Below, in pieces: positions 48,383 through 57,742 of a stretch of DNA of 64,000 bases (position 1 is the stretch's first letter; each line of letters opens with the position of its first letter). The DNA is taken from assembly GCF_000702945.1 (NCBI RefSeq), contig NZ_JNLE01000003.1, forward strand, positions 4,263,501 through 4,327,500, written 5' to 3'. The notes beneath the pieces are model-generated. The model searched no databases. It worked only from the letters and a program-made list of their open reading frames with translations, and was not told the origin of the DNA. The position numbers were made by a program, and so were the translations under genes. The DNA comes from Clostridium sp. KNHs205 (GTDB taxonomy: Bacteria; Bacillota; Clostridia; Lachnospirales; Lachnospiraceae).

Positions 48383-49435
48383 TTACCAGCCGATTTCGTC
48401 TGCCTGTGTTTCACTCTTGATATCAATCTTAAAACCGGTCAGTCTTGCTGCAAGACGTGCATTCTGACCTTCTTTTCCGATTGCAAGGGAAAGTTGATAA
48501 TCAGGCACGATTACACGGGCACTTTTCTCTTCTTCGTCAACAGATACCGCAACGACCTTTGCAGGACTTAATGCATTCTCAATAAGAATAGCAGGATCTT
48601 CGCTCCAGTTAATGATGTCGATTTTCTCACCCCTAAGCTCACTGACAATTGCATTTACTCTCGCACCGTTGATACCTACACAGGCACCAACAGGATCCAC
48701 ATCCGCATTGTTGGAATATACTGCAATCTTAGTTCTGGAACCTGCTTCTCTTGAGATACTCTTTATCTCTACCGTTCCATCCTTTACTTCGGCAACTTCT
48801 GACTCAAACAGTCTTTTTACCAATTCAGGATGAGTTCTGGACACGGTAATCTTAGGTCCCTTTGTAGTATCCTTTACTTCCAGTACATATAACTTTATGC
48901 GGTCAGTGGGTCTGAAATGCTCACCTCTTACCTGCTCATTCTCTGTAAGAACTGCATCTACCTTACCAAGGTTAATACTTACATTATTTCCTACATAGCG
49001 TTGTACAATACCGGTTACTAAATCTTTTTCTTTACTGTAATACTGGTTAAATAGTACTTTCCTCTCTTCTTCCCTTATTTTTTGTACTACTACCTGTTTT
49101 GCCTTCTGAGCAGCAATACGTCCGAAATTCTTGGGAGTTACTTCCACATTAACAACATCTCCGATATCATTTCTGGGGAATTTCAGTCTGGCTTCGACTA
49201 CACTGATCTGTGTAACAGGGTCGGTTACAGTCTCTACGATTTCTCTCTCCGCATAGACATTTACCGCACCGGTATCACGATTGATGTTGACCCTTATATT
49301 ATCTGCTTTTCCGAAATGGTTTTTACAGGCCGCAACTAGTGAATTCTCCATGGCTTCCAGCAGAATTTCCTTACTGATATCCTTTTCTCTTTCAATCTGA
49401 TTTAATGCGTCAATTAACTCTTTGTTATTGTTCAT
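48383..49435 (-). CDS. nusA: Transcription termination/antitermination protein NusA
   Basis: RNA polymerase-associated factor affecting pausing and termination. The 350-aa protein has the N-terminal RNAP-binding domain, S1 (TGIVQRYVGNNVSINLG) and two KH domains (RGEKIDIINW, GRKEGQNARLA-type motif IGKEGQNARLAARLTGFKIDI). It lacks the acidic C-terminal repeats of E. coli NusA, as usual for Firmicutes. The ATG at 49435 follows GAGGAGG. Second gene of the operon. Confidence 0.98.
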   Translation of the reverse strand: MNNNKELIDALNQIEREKDISKEILLEAMENSLVAACKNHFGKADNIRVNINRDTGAVNVYAEREIVETVTDPVTQISVVEARLKFPRNDIGDVVNVEVTPKNFGRIAAQKAKQVVVQKIREEERKVLFNQYYSKEKDLVTGIVQRYVGNNVSINLGKVDAVLTENEQVRGEHFRPTDRIKLYVLEVKDTTKGPKITVSRTHPELVKRLFESEVAEVKDGTVEIKSISREAGSRTKIAVYSNNADVDPVGACVGINGARVNAIVSELRGEKIDIINWSEDPAILIENALSPAKVVAVSVDEEEKSARVIVPDYQLSLAIGKEGQNARLAARLTGFKIDIKSETQADEIGW

Positions 49436-49478
49436 TTTCTGTGAATCCTCCTCTTTTCTCCTGCTTTATAGTCCATTG

Positions 49479-49946
49479 TCAAAAATCAAACGCAAGGCGG
49501 ATTAAGGATATATTCTGCCTTGGGATCGCAAGCGTTTCTTCCTCTTCAAACTCAAGAGTTATTGTTTCATCGTTATAATCCTTTAAAATGCCAGTAAACT
49601 GCTTTTGCTTCTCAATTGCTTTGTAAAGCTTTACATCAACTTCTTTACCAAGGCTTCTCTTAAAGTCTTTCTCTTTTTTCAGCTGTCTGCCAAGGCCCGG
49701 TGAGCTGACCTCTAAGATATAGGCATCTGGTATGAAATCATGTTTATCCAGCAGATCACTTAAGATTCTGCTGACAATCTCGCAGTCATCCACTGTTATT
49801 CCGCCTTCTTTATCTATATAAGCTCTTAAGTACCAGTTGCTGCCTTCTTTTACATATTCCACATCCACCAGTTCAAATTGATGCTCTGCAATAATCGGCT
49901 CCAATAACTTCTCTGTCTTCTGTTCGTAATCTTCTTTCTTAGCCAT
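49479..49946 (-). CDS. rimP: Ribosome maturation factor RimP
   Basis: Needed for maturation of the 30S subunit 3' domain. The 155-aa protein has the N-terminal domain (LLEPIIAEHQFELVDVEY), the motif VDDCEIVSRILSDLLDKHD and YILEVSSPGLGRQLKKEKDF. The ATG at 49946 is chosen because AGGTGG precedes it; the longer frame enters a GNRA-loop hairpin. First gene of the rimP-nusA-...-ribF operon. Confidence 0.97.
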   Translation of the reverse strand: MAKKEDYEQKTEKLLEPIIAEHQFELVDVEYVKEGSNWYLRAYIDKEGGITVDDCEIVSRILSDLLDKHDFIPDAYILEVSSPGLGRQLKKEKDFKRSLGKEVDVKLYKAIEKQKQFTGILKDYNDETITLEFEEEETLAIPRQNISLIRLAFDF

Positions 49947-49972
49947 TTCCCACCTGAACCTTTCTATAAATA

Positions 49973-50000
49973 CAAAGAGTGGACTTTCGTCCACTCTTTC
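49973..50000 (-). other. GAAA-loop hairpin upstream of rimP
   Basis: On the minus strand, AAAGAGTGGAC and GTCCACTCTT form a 10-11-bp stem with a GAAA tetraloop, starting about 30 nt before the rimP ribosome site. No U-run follows. It is a leader hairpin of unknown role, stable enough to affect mRNA stability. Confidence 0.6.
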
Positions 50001-50200
50001 CAAAACTTTTACACTCTCAATTTCTTATTATATCACTATGTCAACAAGAAAGCAAGTATTATTTCCCAATTAGCTTAAAATCCGGTCTGGTACTATTGTA
50101 GTCCAAATTTGCCCCCTATATACACTTATACAAATGTTATAATACTCTTAACCCAGCCGGTATGGTTCCCTTGCTGACGGAACTCTTAAGCATCTGAATC

Positions 50201-51505
50201 TTATCTTCTATGGGAGAGTTCCTTCATAATATCTTTCCAGTCCAATCCGCACTGAGCCATAAGCACCATGAGATGATATAAATAGTCAGAAATCTCATAT
50301 TTTAATTCTGCAGCATCGGGGTTTTTAGCTGCAATGATTATTTCTGCTGCCTCTTCTCCGCATTTTTTTAGAATCTTATCTATTCCCTTGTCAAAAAGAT
50401 AATTCGTGTAAGACCCCTCTTTTGGATGCTCCTTACGATCCAGGATAACATCATATACATCCTTTAAGACCGTTGATGGATTGGTGTCATCATAGGGTTT
50501 CTTAACTGCTTCCTCAAAAAAACAGCTAAGACTTCCTGTATGGCAGGCAGGGCCAACCTGTCTGACCTTCGCTAAAAGGGTATCTTTATCACAATCCAGA
50601 GTCAGAGCTTTGACATATTGGAAATGACCTGAAGTTTCACCTTTAAGCCATAGCTTTTTGCGGCTTCTGCTGTAATAAGTCATCCTTCCTGTTGATACGG
50701 TAAGTGAAAAGGCTTCCTCATTCATATAGGCAACCATCAGCACATCCTTTGTCTTATAATCCTGTACAACAACCGGCAGCAGTCCGTCACTATTTAATTT
50801 CATATCAGCGAAGGATATACGGCTATCATAAGTATTAACAGAGATCCCGTATTCTTTTAAATCCTTTTTAACACTTTGCAAATCCCTGCCCCCAAAATTG
50901 GTTGCTACGAGGCCTTCGATTTTATCTCCCGACAGATAAGCTGTCAAATCTGTTTTATCCGCTACTGTTAAGGACTCGCTTTTTATGAAATGTTTCTGAT
51001 AGCCTTCGGTGAATTGCTTGCAATAGGCATTAAAGTCATTACCGGAATCTGTTTCTACAAGTAATAGCCTGTCTATACCCAATTCAGACGTCAGCGCCTT
51101 GACAGTCTGAGCATCTTCATTGTCTCCCACTTCAAGGTACAGCTTTTCACAACCAAATCTGGCTACTGCTTCTTTTACTGCTTTATTTCCAGCTTCAGCA
51201 CCTGCTCTGGTATTAATTTTATAAATATCGGTTATTTTAACGGTTACCGCATATGCACCGGTATAGAGTGCTTTTTTTACGTCTTCAAAACGCTCAGCAA
51301 AAATATTTACAAGAATGGGAATGTCAATTTGCTTTGCCAGTTCCAACACTGCTTTTAAATATTCCTCACTTAGGGAATAGTCCTGTGTTTCGGCACTGGT
51401 ATAAAGTTCATCTGCTCCTGCGGCTTCATGATGAATTCCTGCTTTAATAAAATCCTCTGCTTTGTCTTTTTCATAAACCAGCCAAGGTACTATTTTCTTA
51501 TACAT
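50201..51505 (-). CDS. hisIE: HisF-like/HisIE fusion protein
   Basis: Steps 2 and 3 of histidine synthesis (phosphoribosyl-ATP pyrophosphohydrolase and phosphoribosyl-AMP cyclohydrolase). The 434-aa protein (ATG 51505, GGGAG upstream) has an N-terminal domain of about 205 residues resembling HisF ([24 protein letters not shown]), then HisI with VDGDKDTL-type core ([22 protein letters not shown]) and C-terminal HisE ([25 protein letters not shown]). The HisF-like domain lacks the catalytic Asp in CLDV (WLVYE here). Confidence 0.9.
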   Translation of the reverse strand: MYKKIVPWLVYEKDKAEDFIKAGIHHEAAGADELYTSAETQDYSLSEEYLKAVLELAKQIDIPILVNIFAERFEDVKKALYTGAYAVTVKITDIYKINTRAGAEAGNKAVKEAVARFGCEKLYLEVGDNEDAQTVKALTSELGIDRLLLVETDSGNDFNAYCKQFTEGYQKHFIKSESLTVADKTDLTAYLSGDKIEGLVATNFGGRDLQSVKKDLKEYGISVNTYDSRISFADMKLNSDGLLPVVVQDYKTKDVLMVAYMNEEAFSLTVSTGRMTYYSRSRKKLWLKGETSGHFQYVKALTLDCDKDTLLAKVRQVGPACHTGSLSCFFEEAVKKPYDDTNPSTVLKDVYDVILDRKEHPKEGSYTNYLFDKGIDKILKKCGEEAAEIIIAAKNPDAAELKYEISDYLYHLMVLMAQCGLDWKDIMKELSHRR

Positions 51506-51667
51506 ACTAACTCCCATCTGCGTGCTTTGGCACACATACAAATCAAGATGTGTATTTGATTTATATTAATTCACATTAACACCTATCCTCACTGCAACAC
51601 CTCTGTTTATGGCACTGTCTGAATAAGAAGTGCGGCAGGGTACAAATTCAACATCGCTTTTCAGATA

Positions 51668-52258
51668 TTATTCTACCATACCCTTTGTAGACAATACTCC
51701 AGTAATTCTGGGATCAAAAGCCGAAGCTTCATCAAGAGCTTTGGCAAAGGCTTTAAAAGCCGCTTCAATAATATGATGTGTATTCCCGCCATGTATTTTC
51801 TTAATATGAAGATTCATTCCCGCACTGTAGGAAATGGCATAAAAGAACTCCTGAATAAGTTCTGTGTCCAATTCTCCAACTGCAGGTGCCAGTTCCCCCA
51901 AGTCACAGACCAGATAGGGTCTGCCGGATAAATCAACAGCACAAAGCACCAATGTTTCATCCATGGGGAGCATGGAGCTGCCAAATCTCCTAATTCCATT
52001 TTTATCTCCAAGGGCCTGCCTGATTGCCTGCCCAAGCACAATTCCCGTATCTTCCACTGTGTGGTGTCCGTCCACAAACAGGTCGCCTATGGTATTTAAT
52101 TTCAAATCAAAAAAACCGTGTCTGGCGAAACCCTCCAGCATATGGTCAAAGAAACCGATTCCGGTCTTTATCTCCGAATTACCACCGCCATCCAGACTTA
52201 ATGTCAGATTAATATCCGTTTCTTTCGTTTTTCTGCTGATATTTACCGTTCTCTCCAT
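51668..52258 (-). CDS. hisB: Imidazoleglycerol-phosphate dehydratase
   Basis: Sixth step of histidine synthesis. The 196-aa protein has the expected metal-binding motifs GIGFFDHMLEGFARHGFFDL and GNTHHIIEAAFKAFAKALDEA, plus DGHHTVEDTGI. Mono-functional, without the phosphatase domain of enteric HisB. The ATG at 52258 follows GAGAGG. Between hisD and hisIE. Confidence 0.98.
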   Translation of the reverse strand: MERTVNISRKTKETDINLTLSLDGGGNSEIKTGIGFFDHMLEGFARHGFFDLKLNTIGDLFVDGHHTVEDTGIVLGQAIRQALGDKNGIRRFGSSMLPMDETLVLCAVDLSGRPYLVCDLGELAPAVGELDTELIQEFFYAISYSAGMNLHIKKIHGGNTHHIIEAAFKAFAKALDEASAFDPRITGVLSTKGMVE

Positions 52259-52381
52259 TACAACCTCTCAATCTGCTGCCTGTTACAGCTTCTCCTTGCC
52301 TGCAGCTCTCCGTTTACATAACTTTCACATAGTTATAGTATGCTCTCCTGCCATTGAAACTTATGTTTTAATAGTCCTTGA

Positions 52382-53683
52382 CTACTTCTGTCCCTGTTCA
52401 AAACGTACTGCGATAGAATTAGCATGGGCAGTAAGACCCTCTGCATTGGCAAAACGTACGATATCTTCATATACCGGCTGAAGGGCCTCTTTTGTATAGG
52501 AGATAATACTGGATTTCTTAATATAGTCATCCACACTTAAGGGAGAAAAGAATTTCGCTGTTCCATTGGTCGGCAGTACATGATTAGGTCCTGCAAAATA
52601 ATCCCCAAGAGGCTCACTGCTGTATTCTCCCAGGAAGATGGCTCCCGCATTCTTAATCTTTGTCATAAGGGTAAACGGATCCTTTGTAAGGATTTCCAGG
52701 TGTTCTGAAGCGATTTCATTCGCTGTATCCACTGCTTCATCAAGATCTTCTGCAATTAGTATATAACCATAATTATCAAGGGATTTCTGTATGATTTCTT
52801 TTCTTGACAGGACCTGGGTAAACTTATCTACTTCTTCTGATACCTTATTCGCAAGTTCTTCGCTGGTTGTAATGAGAATGGCACTTGCCAGCTCATCATG
52901 CTCTGCCTGAGATAAAAGGTCAGCAGCCACATACCTGGGATTCGCAGTTTCATCGGCAAGTACAAGGATTTCACTTGGTCCGGCAATGGAGTCAATGCTT
53001 ACATGTCCGTAAACTGCTTTCTTAGCCAGTGCTACATAGATATTTCCGGGTCCAACGATTTTATCAACCTTAGGGATTGATTCCGTTCCGTGAGCAAGGG
53101 CTGCAATAGCCTGAGCACCTCCCACCTTATAGATTTCCGTTACACCGGCTTCTTTTGCAGCTACCAGAGTACCGGCATATATTTTACCGTCTTTATCCGG
53201 AGGAGTTGTCATTACTATTTTCTCTACTCCGGCCACCTTTGCCGGTATGACATTCATTAATACGGAAGATGGGTATGCTGCTTTTCCTCCCGGAACATAT
53301 ACTCCTACTGATGCCAGAGGGGTAACCTTCTGTCCTAAAATAATACCGTTGGGTTCACTGTCAAACCAGCTGTACTGTTTCTGCTTATTGTGATAGACCC
53401 GGATATTCTCTGCCGATCTTCTGATAACCCGAATGATTTCAGGATCTACAAGGCTGTAAGCCTCCTCTATTTCTTTCTCTGTAACACGGATACCCGCTGT
53501 ATAAAGATCTGCTTTATCAAAACGTTTGGTATAATCAAAAACCGCCTTATCTCCCTGTGCTTTTACTGCTTCTATAATCTCAGCAACTGCTTTTTCATAG
53601 GTTTCATACTGGTTAGGGCTTCTTTTCAGCAGGTTTTTAAGAATATCTTCTTTTATATCTTGGTTTAATTTGGCTATTCTCAT
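52382..53683 (-). CDS. hisD: Histidinol dehydrogenase
   Basis: Oxidises histidinol to histidine in the last two steps of the pathway. The 433-aa zinc enzyme shows GPGNIYVALAKKAVYGHVSIDSIAGPSEILVLAD in its usual place and EHLEILT. I chose the ATG at 53683 with AGGTGG 7 nt upstream over a GTG three codons earlier. Between hisG and hisB. Confidence 0.97.
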   Translation of the reverse strand: MRIAKLNQDIKEDILKNLLKRSPNQYETYEKAVAEIIEAVKAQGDKAVFDYTKRFDKADLYTAGIRVTEKEIEEAYSLVDPEIIRVIRRSAENIRVYHNKQKQYSWFDSEPNGIILGQKVTPLASVGVYVPGGKAAYPSSVLMNVIPAKVAGVEKIVMTTPPDKDGKIYAGTLVAAKEAGVTEIYKVGGAQAIAALAHGTESIPKVDKIVGPGNIYVALAKKAVYGHVSIDSIAGPSEILVLADETANPRYVAADLLSQAEHDELASAILITTSEELANKVSEEVDKFTQVLSRKEIIQKSLDNYGYILIAEDLDEAVDTANEIASEHLEILTKDPFTLMTKIKNAGAIFLGEYSSEPLGDYFAGPNHVLPTNGTAKFFSPLSVDDYIKKSSIISYTKEALQPVYEDIVRFANAEGLTAHANSIAVRFEQGQK

Positions 53684-53703
53684 ACTTTCCACCTCATTTT
53701 TTC

Positions 53704-54351
53704 TTATTTTTGTCTAGCCAGTACTTCCCTTAAATCCGTAATCAGTTTATTGATTCTTTCCTGTTCCATTTTCATGCTGACCTGATTAACTACCATTCGG
53801 GCTGAGAGAGTACAGATTTCCTCCAGTACTTCCAGTCCATTTTCCTTTAAGGTTGAGCCGGTTTCTACGATATCTACGATTACTTCTGATAATCCAACAA
53901 TGGGTGCCAGCTCAATGGAACCGTTTAATTTGATAATCTCAACAGTCTGATGTTTTTTGTTATAAAAATAGTCTTTGGCGATGCCTGGATATTTTGTTGC
54001 AACACGGATCAGTTCTCCATGCTGCAGCAGTTCTCTTGCCGAAGCCGGGCCTGCCACGCACATCCGGCATTTACCGATTCCCAGGTCTATGACTTCATAA
54101 AGCTTGCGTCCTTCTTCCAGAATGGTATCTTTACCTACAACACCGATATCGGCAGCACCATATTCCACATAGGTAGGAACATCATTGGCTTTTGCCAGAA
54201 ATACTTTTATTTTCTGTTCTTCGTTTACAAAAATCAGCTTTCTGGAATCCGGATCTTTCATTTCCTCACAGGTATACCCCACCTGCTCTAATATTTCCAT
54301 TGTCTTTTTTGCCAGTCTGCCTTTGGCCAAAGCAAATGTTAAGTATCTCAT
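53704..54351 (-). CDS. hisG: ATP phosphoribosyltransferase, short form
   Basis: First committed step of histidine synthesis. The 215-aa length is the HisG-S form, lacking the regulatory domain and needing HisZ, encoded just upstream. Motifs include [26 protein letters not shown] and LVEI-like GSTLKENGL. An ATG at 54351 with GTG three bases upstream. Short spacing to hisD (20 nt) suggests coupling. Confidence 0.97.
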   Translation of the reverse strand: MRYLTFALAKGRLAKKTMEILEQVGYTCEEMKDPDSRKLIFVNEEQKIKVFLAKANDVPTYVEYGAADIGVVGKDTILEEGRKLYEVIDLGIGKCRMCVAGPASARELLQHGELIRVATKYPGIAKDYFYNKKHQTVEIIKLNGSIELAPIVGLSEVIVDIVETGSTLKENGLEVLEEICTLSARMVVNQVSMKMEQERINKLITDLREVLARQK

Positions 54352-54579
54352 CACTTCACGTACTGCATACGGATAGATAGAGTTTTCTTCTTCTCAATAT
54401 CCGCGGAAAGACATTACTTTCCTTGCAGTATCCTTTCTATTACAATCAATCATCACTAGCATTACTATTAATATATCTATCAGGATAAATTCCTCTTTTT
54501 ATAATTTGTGGTAATACTGCCGCAATAATACAGCATCCTCCAGCCTGTATCGTTTATAAGGCAGTTCCTGTAATTCAAA

Positions 54580-55857
54580 TTACAGTGATATATTTTCACT
54601 ATTTAAAAACTCTTTGAGATTAGCAGTATTTCTCTCTCCGGTAAGACAATTTATAACTTCAACACTGTTCTCCTTATCAAAGAATAAAATGCCACCAATG
54701 CTGCTTCGTCTGCAATAATCTACATAAGCAAAAAGGGCATGCTCCTTCTCTGCCTGAAGCAGTTCAATATTCATATCCTGACTGCGAAATTGATTGGCCA
54801 GTAATATCGCAGTCTTCATAAATTCCTTACGATACAATATAAGTGTATTCTCAGTTTTCGTCTTTATGGTAATTTTCTGTCTCATTAATGCTGTCATTAA
54901 CTGATCCATCAGGATAGCTATACCGATTGCCGATGCATCCTTCCCAAACTGTCCCACCAGATTGTCATATCGACCTCCACTGGCAATGATGTCACCGGTA
55001 CCATAGGTATATGCTCTGAATATGATTCCTGTATAGTAATTGTACTGGCTTAACATACCAAGGTCAAAAGTAATATATTTTTCCAATCCATAGATAGTAA
55101 GTATCTCGTATAATTCTTCTAATCTTTGAATTGCTTTCAGAGCCTTTTCATTTTTTGTCAGTGTTTTCGCTTCGGAAAGTCTGTCAAGAGAGCCAAACAG
55201 CTCCGGTAAAGTCAGGAAAGCTTTCTTTAATTCTTTGCTAATTTCTTTTCCTGAAATAAGCTCCTCAACACCAAACATATTCTTTTCTTCAATAAGATTT
55301 CGAAGCACTGCTTCTTCCTCTTCACTGAAACCTGCTTCCTCCGTCAGCCCATAGAAGAAGCCTGCTTCTCCGATCTCGACCTGAAACTCTTTAAGACCGG
55401 TCTCCAATAAACATTCTATGGTAAGGGCCAGCATTTCCGCATCTGCATTGACAGAGGGATCGTTGATCAGCTCTGCTCCAAGCTGTGTAAATTCTTTTAG
55501 TTTTCCCTGATAACTTGTGTTATTTATAAAAATACTTCCCATATAGCATAAACGAATGGGAAGGGACTCATCTTTGTAATATTTAGCAGCACACCTGGCA
55601 ATGGAGGGAGTGATATCCGGTCTTAAGACCAGTGTATTTCCGTCTCTGTCAACAAATTTATACATATCCTTTGGAGGTACAGTCCCACGTTCCTGACTGA
55701 AAATATCAAAAAATTCAAAGGTAGGCGTCTGAATATCACGAAAACCGTGCAGTCCCATAACATGATGCAGCTTATCCTGTAAAATTAGCTTTCTTTCACA
55801 TTCATGGTTATAAATATCCCTGACACCTTCCGGTGTATGCAATAATTTCTCTTTCAT
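54580..55857 (-). CDS. hisZ: ATP phosphoribosyltransferase regulatory subunit HisZ
   Basis: HisRS-like paralogue that binds short HisG and mediates histidine feedback. The 425-aa protein has HisRS motif-like sequences (PTFEFFDIFSQERG, RPDITPSIARCAAKYY, ASGGRYDNLVGQFG) but no aminoacylation. Two close ATG codons (55863, 55857) are possible; the second has AGG at a better distance. Starts the hisZ-G-D-B-IE operon; hisC, hisH, hisA and a separate hisF are not in the window. Confidence 0.93.
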   Translation of the reverse strand: MKEKLLHTPEGVRDIYNHECERKLILQDKLHHVMGLHGFRDIQTPTFEFFDIFSQERGTVPPKDMYKFVDRDGNTLVLRPDITPSIARCAAKYYKDESLPIRLCYMGSIFINNTSYQGKLKEFTQLGAELINDPSVNADAEMLALTIECLLETGLKEFQVEIGEAGFFYGLTEEAGFSEEEEAVLRNLIEEKNMFGVEELISGKEISKELKKAFLTLPELFGSLDRLSEAKTLTKNEKALKAIQRLEELYEILTIYGLEKYITFDLGMLSQYNYYTGIIFRAYTYGTGDIIASGGRYDNLVGQFGKDASAIGIAILMDQLMTALMRQKITIKTKTENTLILYRKEFMKTAILLANQFRSQDMNIELLQAEKEHALFAYVDYCRRSSIGGILFFDKENSVEVINCLTGERNTANLKEFLNSENISL

Positions 55858-55960
55858 TGACATACCTGTTCTTTCTACTCAAATTTTACATCCATCATTA
55901 ATAACTTTATGAATAAATATTACCAATTTATGAGACTCTTATCAACCTAAATTCTAATCT

Positions 55961-56440
55961 TTAATATAAACAAATTTCTTTTTTTATTAAGAGTTTTCCA
56001 ATTACTTTAACATGGTAACGTGATAATTCATTAGCATATAGATGTGAAACAATTATAATACAATGCCTGCTAACTGTCAACAAAAAATTGCCAATCCCTT
56101 CTTTCGCTTTTCCTTCATATAATACCTCTCCATCAAGCAGATTCAGCGAGAAACATTTTTCCATCTTCGTAGACCTTTCATGGTCTGTCATTGCATCAGC
56201 ATAGGTCAGAGTAATCCACTTACAATAGCTTATCTCTGTTGCATTGTACCGAATCAAATCCATCATTTTGCTGATACTCTTTCTAACACTTTTGGGAGTC
56301 TGATAACAGTTCTTAGATTTCTTTCTCTCTTTGATTTCTCTAGTTTCTCTATCAAGATATTGTCCTAAGAGATATTCTGAATTAAGAGACAGGGATTTAG
56401 GTAGCTGGAAGTCCTAAAGAATAACCATAATTTAAATTCA
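55961..56440 (-). pseudogene. Remnant of a plasmid/ICE-type replication protein
   Basis: On the minus strand, frames read LGQYLDRETREIKERKK, CYQTPKSVRKSISKMMDL, IRYNATEISYCKWITLTYAD, AMTDHER, after which the reading frame breaks (a second frame gives VYEDGKMFLAESA). The KWxTLTYAxxMTDxxR string is typical of rolling-circle-type replication proteins of mobile elements. Both ends are lost, a TAG interrupts the 5' part. It lies between hisZ and the toxin island, and is probably a trace of a past integration. Confidence 0.5.
56378..56440. repeat. 60-bp direct repeat, copy A
   Basis: TGAATTAAGAGACaGGGATTTAGGtAGcTGGAAGTCCT, then ATAACCATAAT, recurs at 57185-57245 with few changes (the shared blocks are GAATTAAGAGAC, GGGATTTAGG, TGGAAGTCCT, ATAACCATAATT). 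The copy codes for the first residues of the replication-protein remnant. The two copies flank the displaced toxin tip and its DUF4926 gene. Confidence 0.8.
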
Positions 56441-56458
56441 TATAAGCGTTATCTTCTA

Positions 56459-56653
56459 TCATAATACCAATTCTAATTCCTCTGGTAAAAGAGTACATTG
56501 TGTTTTAACGCAACCGTCCTCATCCAGAACTTCAACCTCATAGGCTTCATTTGGTTTTTCAAACACCATAATCACTACACCTATTTCCCCCTTTTTAATC
56601 CCTTCATCATAGTCTTTCATGATTTTGACAGTGTCACATTCCTTAAATTTCAT
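56459..56653 (-). CDS. DUF4926-family putative immunity protein
   Basis: A 64-aa protein with the DUF4926 pattern (MKFKECDTVKIMKDYDEGIKKGEIGVVIMVF, FEKPNEAYEVEVLDEDG, LLPEELELVL, in pieces). Such proteins are often found directly downstream of polymorphic toxin tips and are thought to neutralise them. The ATG at 56653 follows TGGAGG. It follows the displaced tip by 13 nt. Confidence 0.7.
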   Translation of the reverse strand: MKFKECDTVKIMKDYDEGIKKGEIGVVIMVFEKPNEAYEVEVLDEDGCVKTQCTLLPEELELVL

Positions 56654-56666
56654 CTATATCCTCCAA

Positions 56667-57120
56667 TCAATCTTTCACAAAAATTGTTGTTAACTCTGGA
56701 ACATTCGAATCAGTTTTAATAATCCAACCAGTTCTAACATTTACCGTATTTCCGTTTGGTCCTGTAATCGGTATATCCACAGTATATCGTTGTCTATATT
56801 GGTCTAGTTTTCCTAAAACTGCTTTATTACTTGGTAATTTATCATATATTTGTCTCATTAAATCATCAGCATTCGATTGATTATATCCTAATGCACTTTC
56901 AAAAAACTTTTGCCTTATTTCCACCAACTGGATGCTCAGGATTTAGTGCATATTCAGTTAATTTATTTGCATTTATAGTAGCGATATCTACATTTGGCAA
57001 TACATTCTCTAAAGCTTTACTGCCACCCTTTATTACATCAACCTCATCCAGCCCTGTAACCTTAACTCCTATGAGAGTATTGGAACTACACCTAAAAATC
57101 CGATAGTATACCCAATGCAA
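56667..57120 (-). pseudogene. Displaced toxin tip (DUF6883-like), frameshifted
   Basis: Two frames overlap near 56905. The first begins in a shared junction, IGVKVTGLDEVDVIKGGSK, and reads NANKLTEYALNPEHPVGGNK; the second continues ESALGYNQSNADDLMRQIYD, PITGPNGNTVNVRTGWIIKT and stops at 56667. Together they give one C-terminal toxin module of a DUF6883 kind without N-terminal secretion domain. It is an orphan tip like those of CDI/Rhs loci. Confidence 0.6.
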
Positions 57121-57184
57121 ATTTTTACGCTAAATTCCCTTAATTCATATCATGGATTACGTCACTTCGTGAGAGCCATGATTT

Positions 57185-57245
57185 TGAATTAAGAGACTGG
57201 GATTTAGGGAGTTGGAAGTCCTCAAATATAACCATAATTAAATTT
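57185..57245. repeat. 60-bp direct repeat, copy B
   Basis: Second copy of the repeat at 56378-56440; see there. It sits between the displaced toxin tip and the immunity gene of the active toxin. A hairpin CATGG...CCATG precedes it. Confidence 0.8.
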
Positions 57246-57355
57246 ATTACTATGATTTTTAAAAAACAGCCAGTAGACTTTGTCTACTAACTGTTTTTTC
57301 CACTTATTCACATTATACGATATGTTTTCTCTAGTTCATACATAGCAATTAATCT

Positions 57356-57739
57356 TTAGTCATAATCAACCAAAACCTGATATTGATTATTTATTGCTTC
57401 ATTTACAACTTCAACTAAATCATTTTTCAATTCTTCTACTTCCCTAATCATATCTAGAGATTCAATTTCCAAATTACTCGTACTAAATTGGCTAAGTTCA
57501 TTAATAACAGTCTTATTATCCAATACCTTCCAAGGCTTTTCCTCATAAAAACCTTCTTGAGTTATATAGCTTTTAAGTAAACCTGTATTAAGCGGTTCAG
57601 CTAAAAAACATCCAGACAATAGAGTTTCAAAATATCCTTGCCAAATTCTGAAACCATTTTGATTCCCCTTATTATCATAATAATAAAATAGTACTTCCAC
57701 TTCTCCTTCAAATCCATCGTAATATTTTTCGTTAATCAT
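57356..57739 (-). CDS. Putative immunity protein of the adjacent toxin
   Basis: A 127-aa acidic cytoplasmic protein (YYDGFEGEVEVLFYYYDNKG, NLEIESLDMIREVEELKNDL). I recognise no family, but position argues for the antidote: the ATG at 57739 lies 3 nt after the toxin stop and its ribosome site GGAAGGAG lies within the toxin 3' end, so the two are coupled. Confidence 0.65.
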   Translation of the reverse strand: MINEKYYDGFEGEVEVLFYYYDNKGNQNGFRIWQGYFETLLSGCFLAEPLNTGLLKSYITQEGFYEEKPWKVLDNKTVINELSQFSTSNLEIESLDMIREVEELKNDLVEVVNEAINNQYQVLVDYD

Positions 57740-57742
57740 GGT

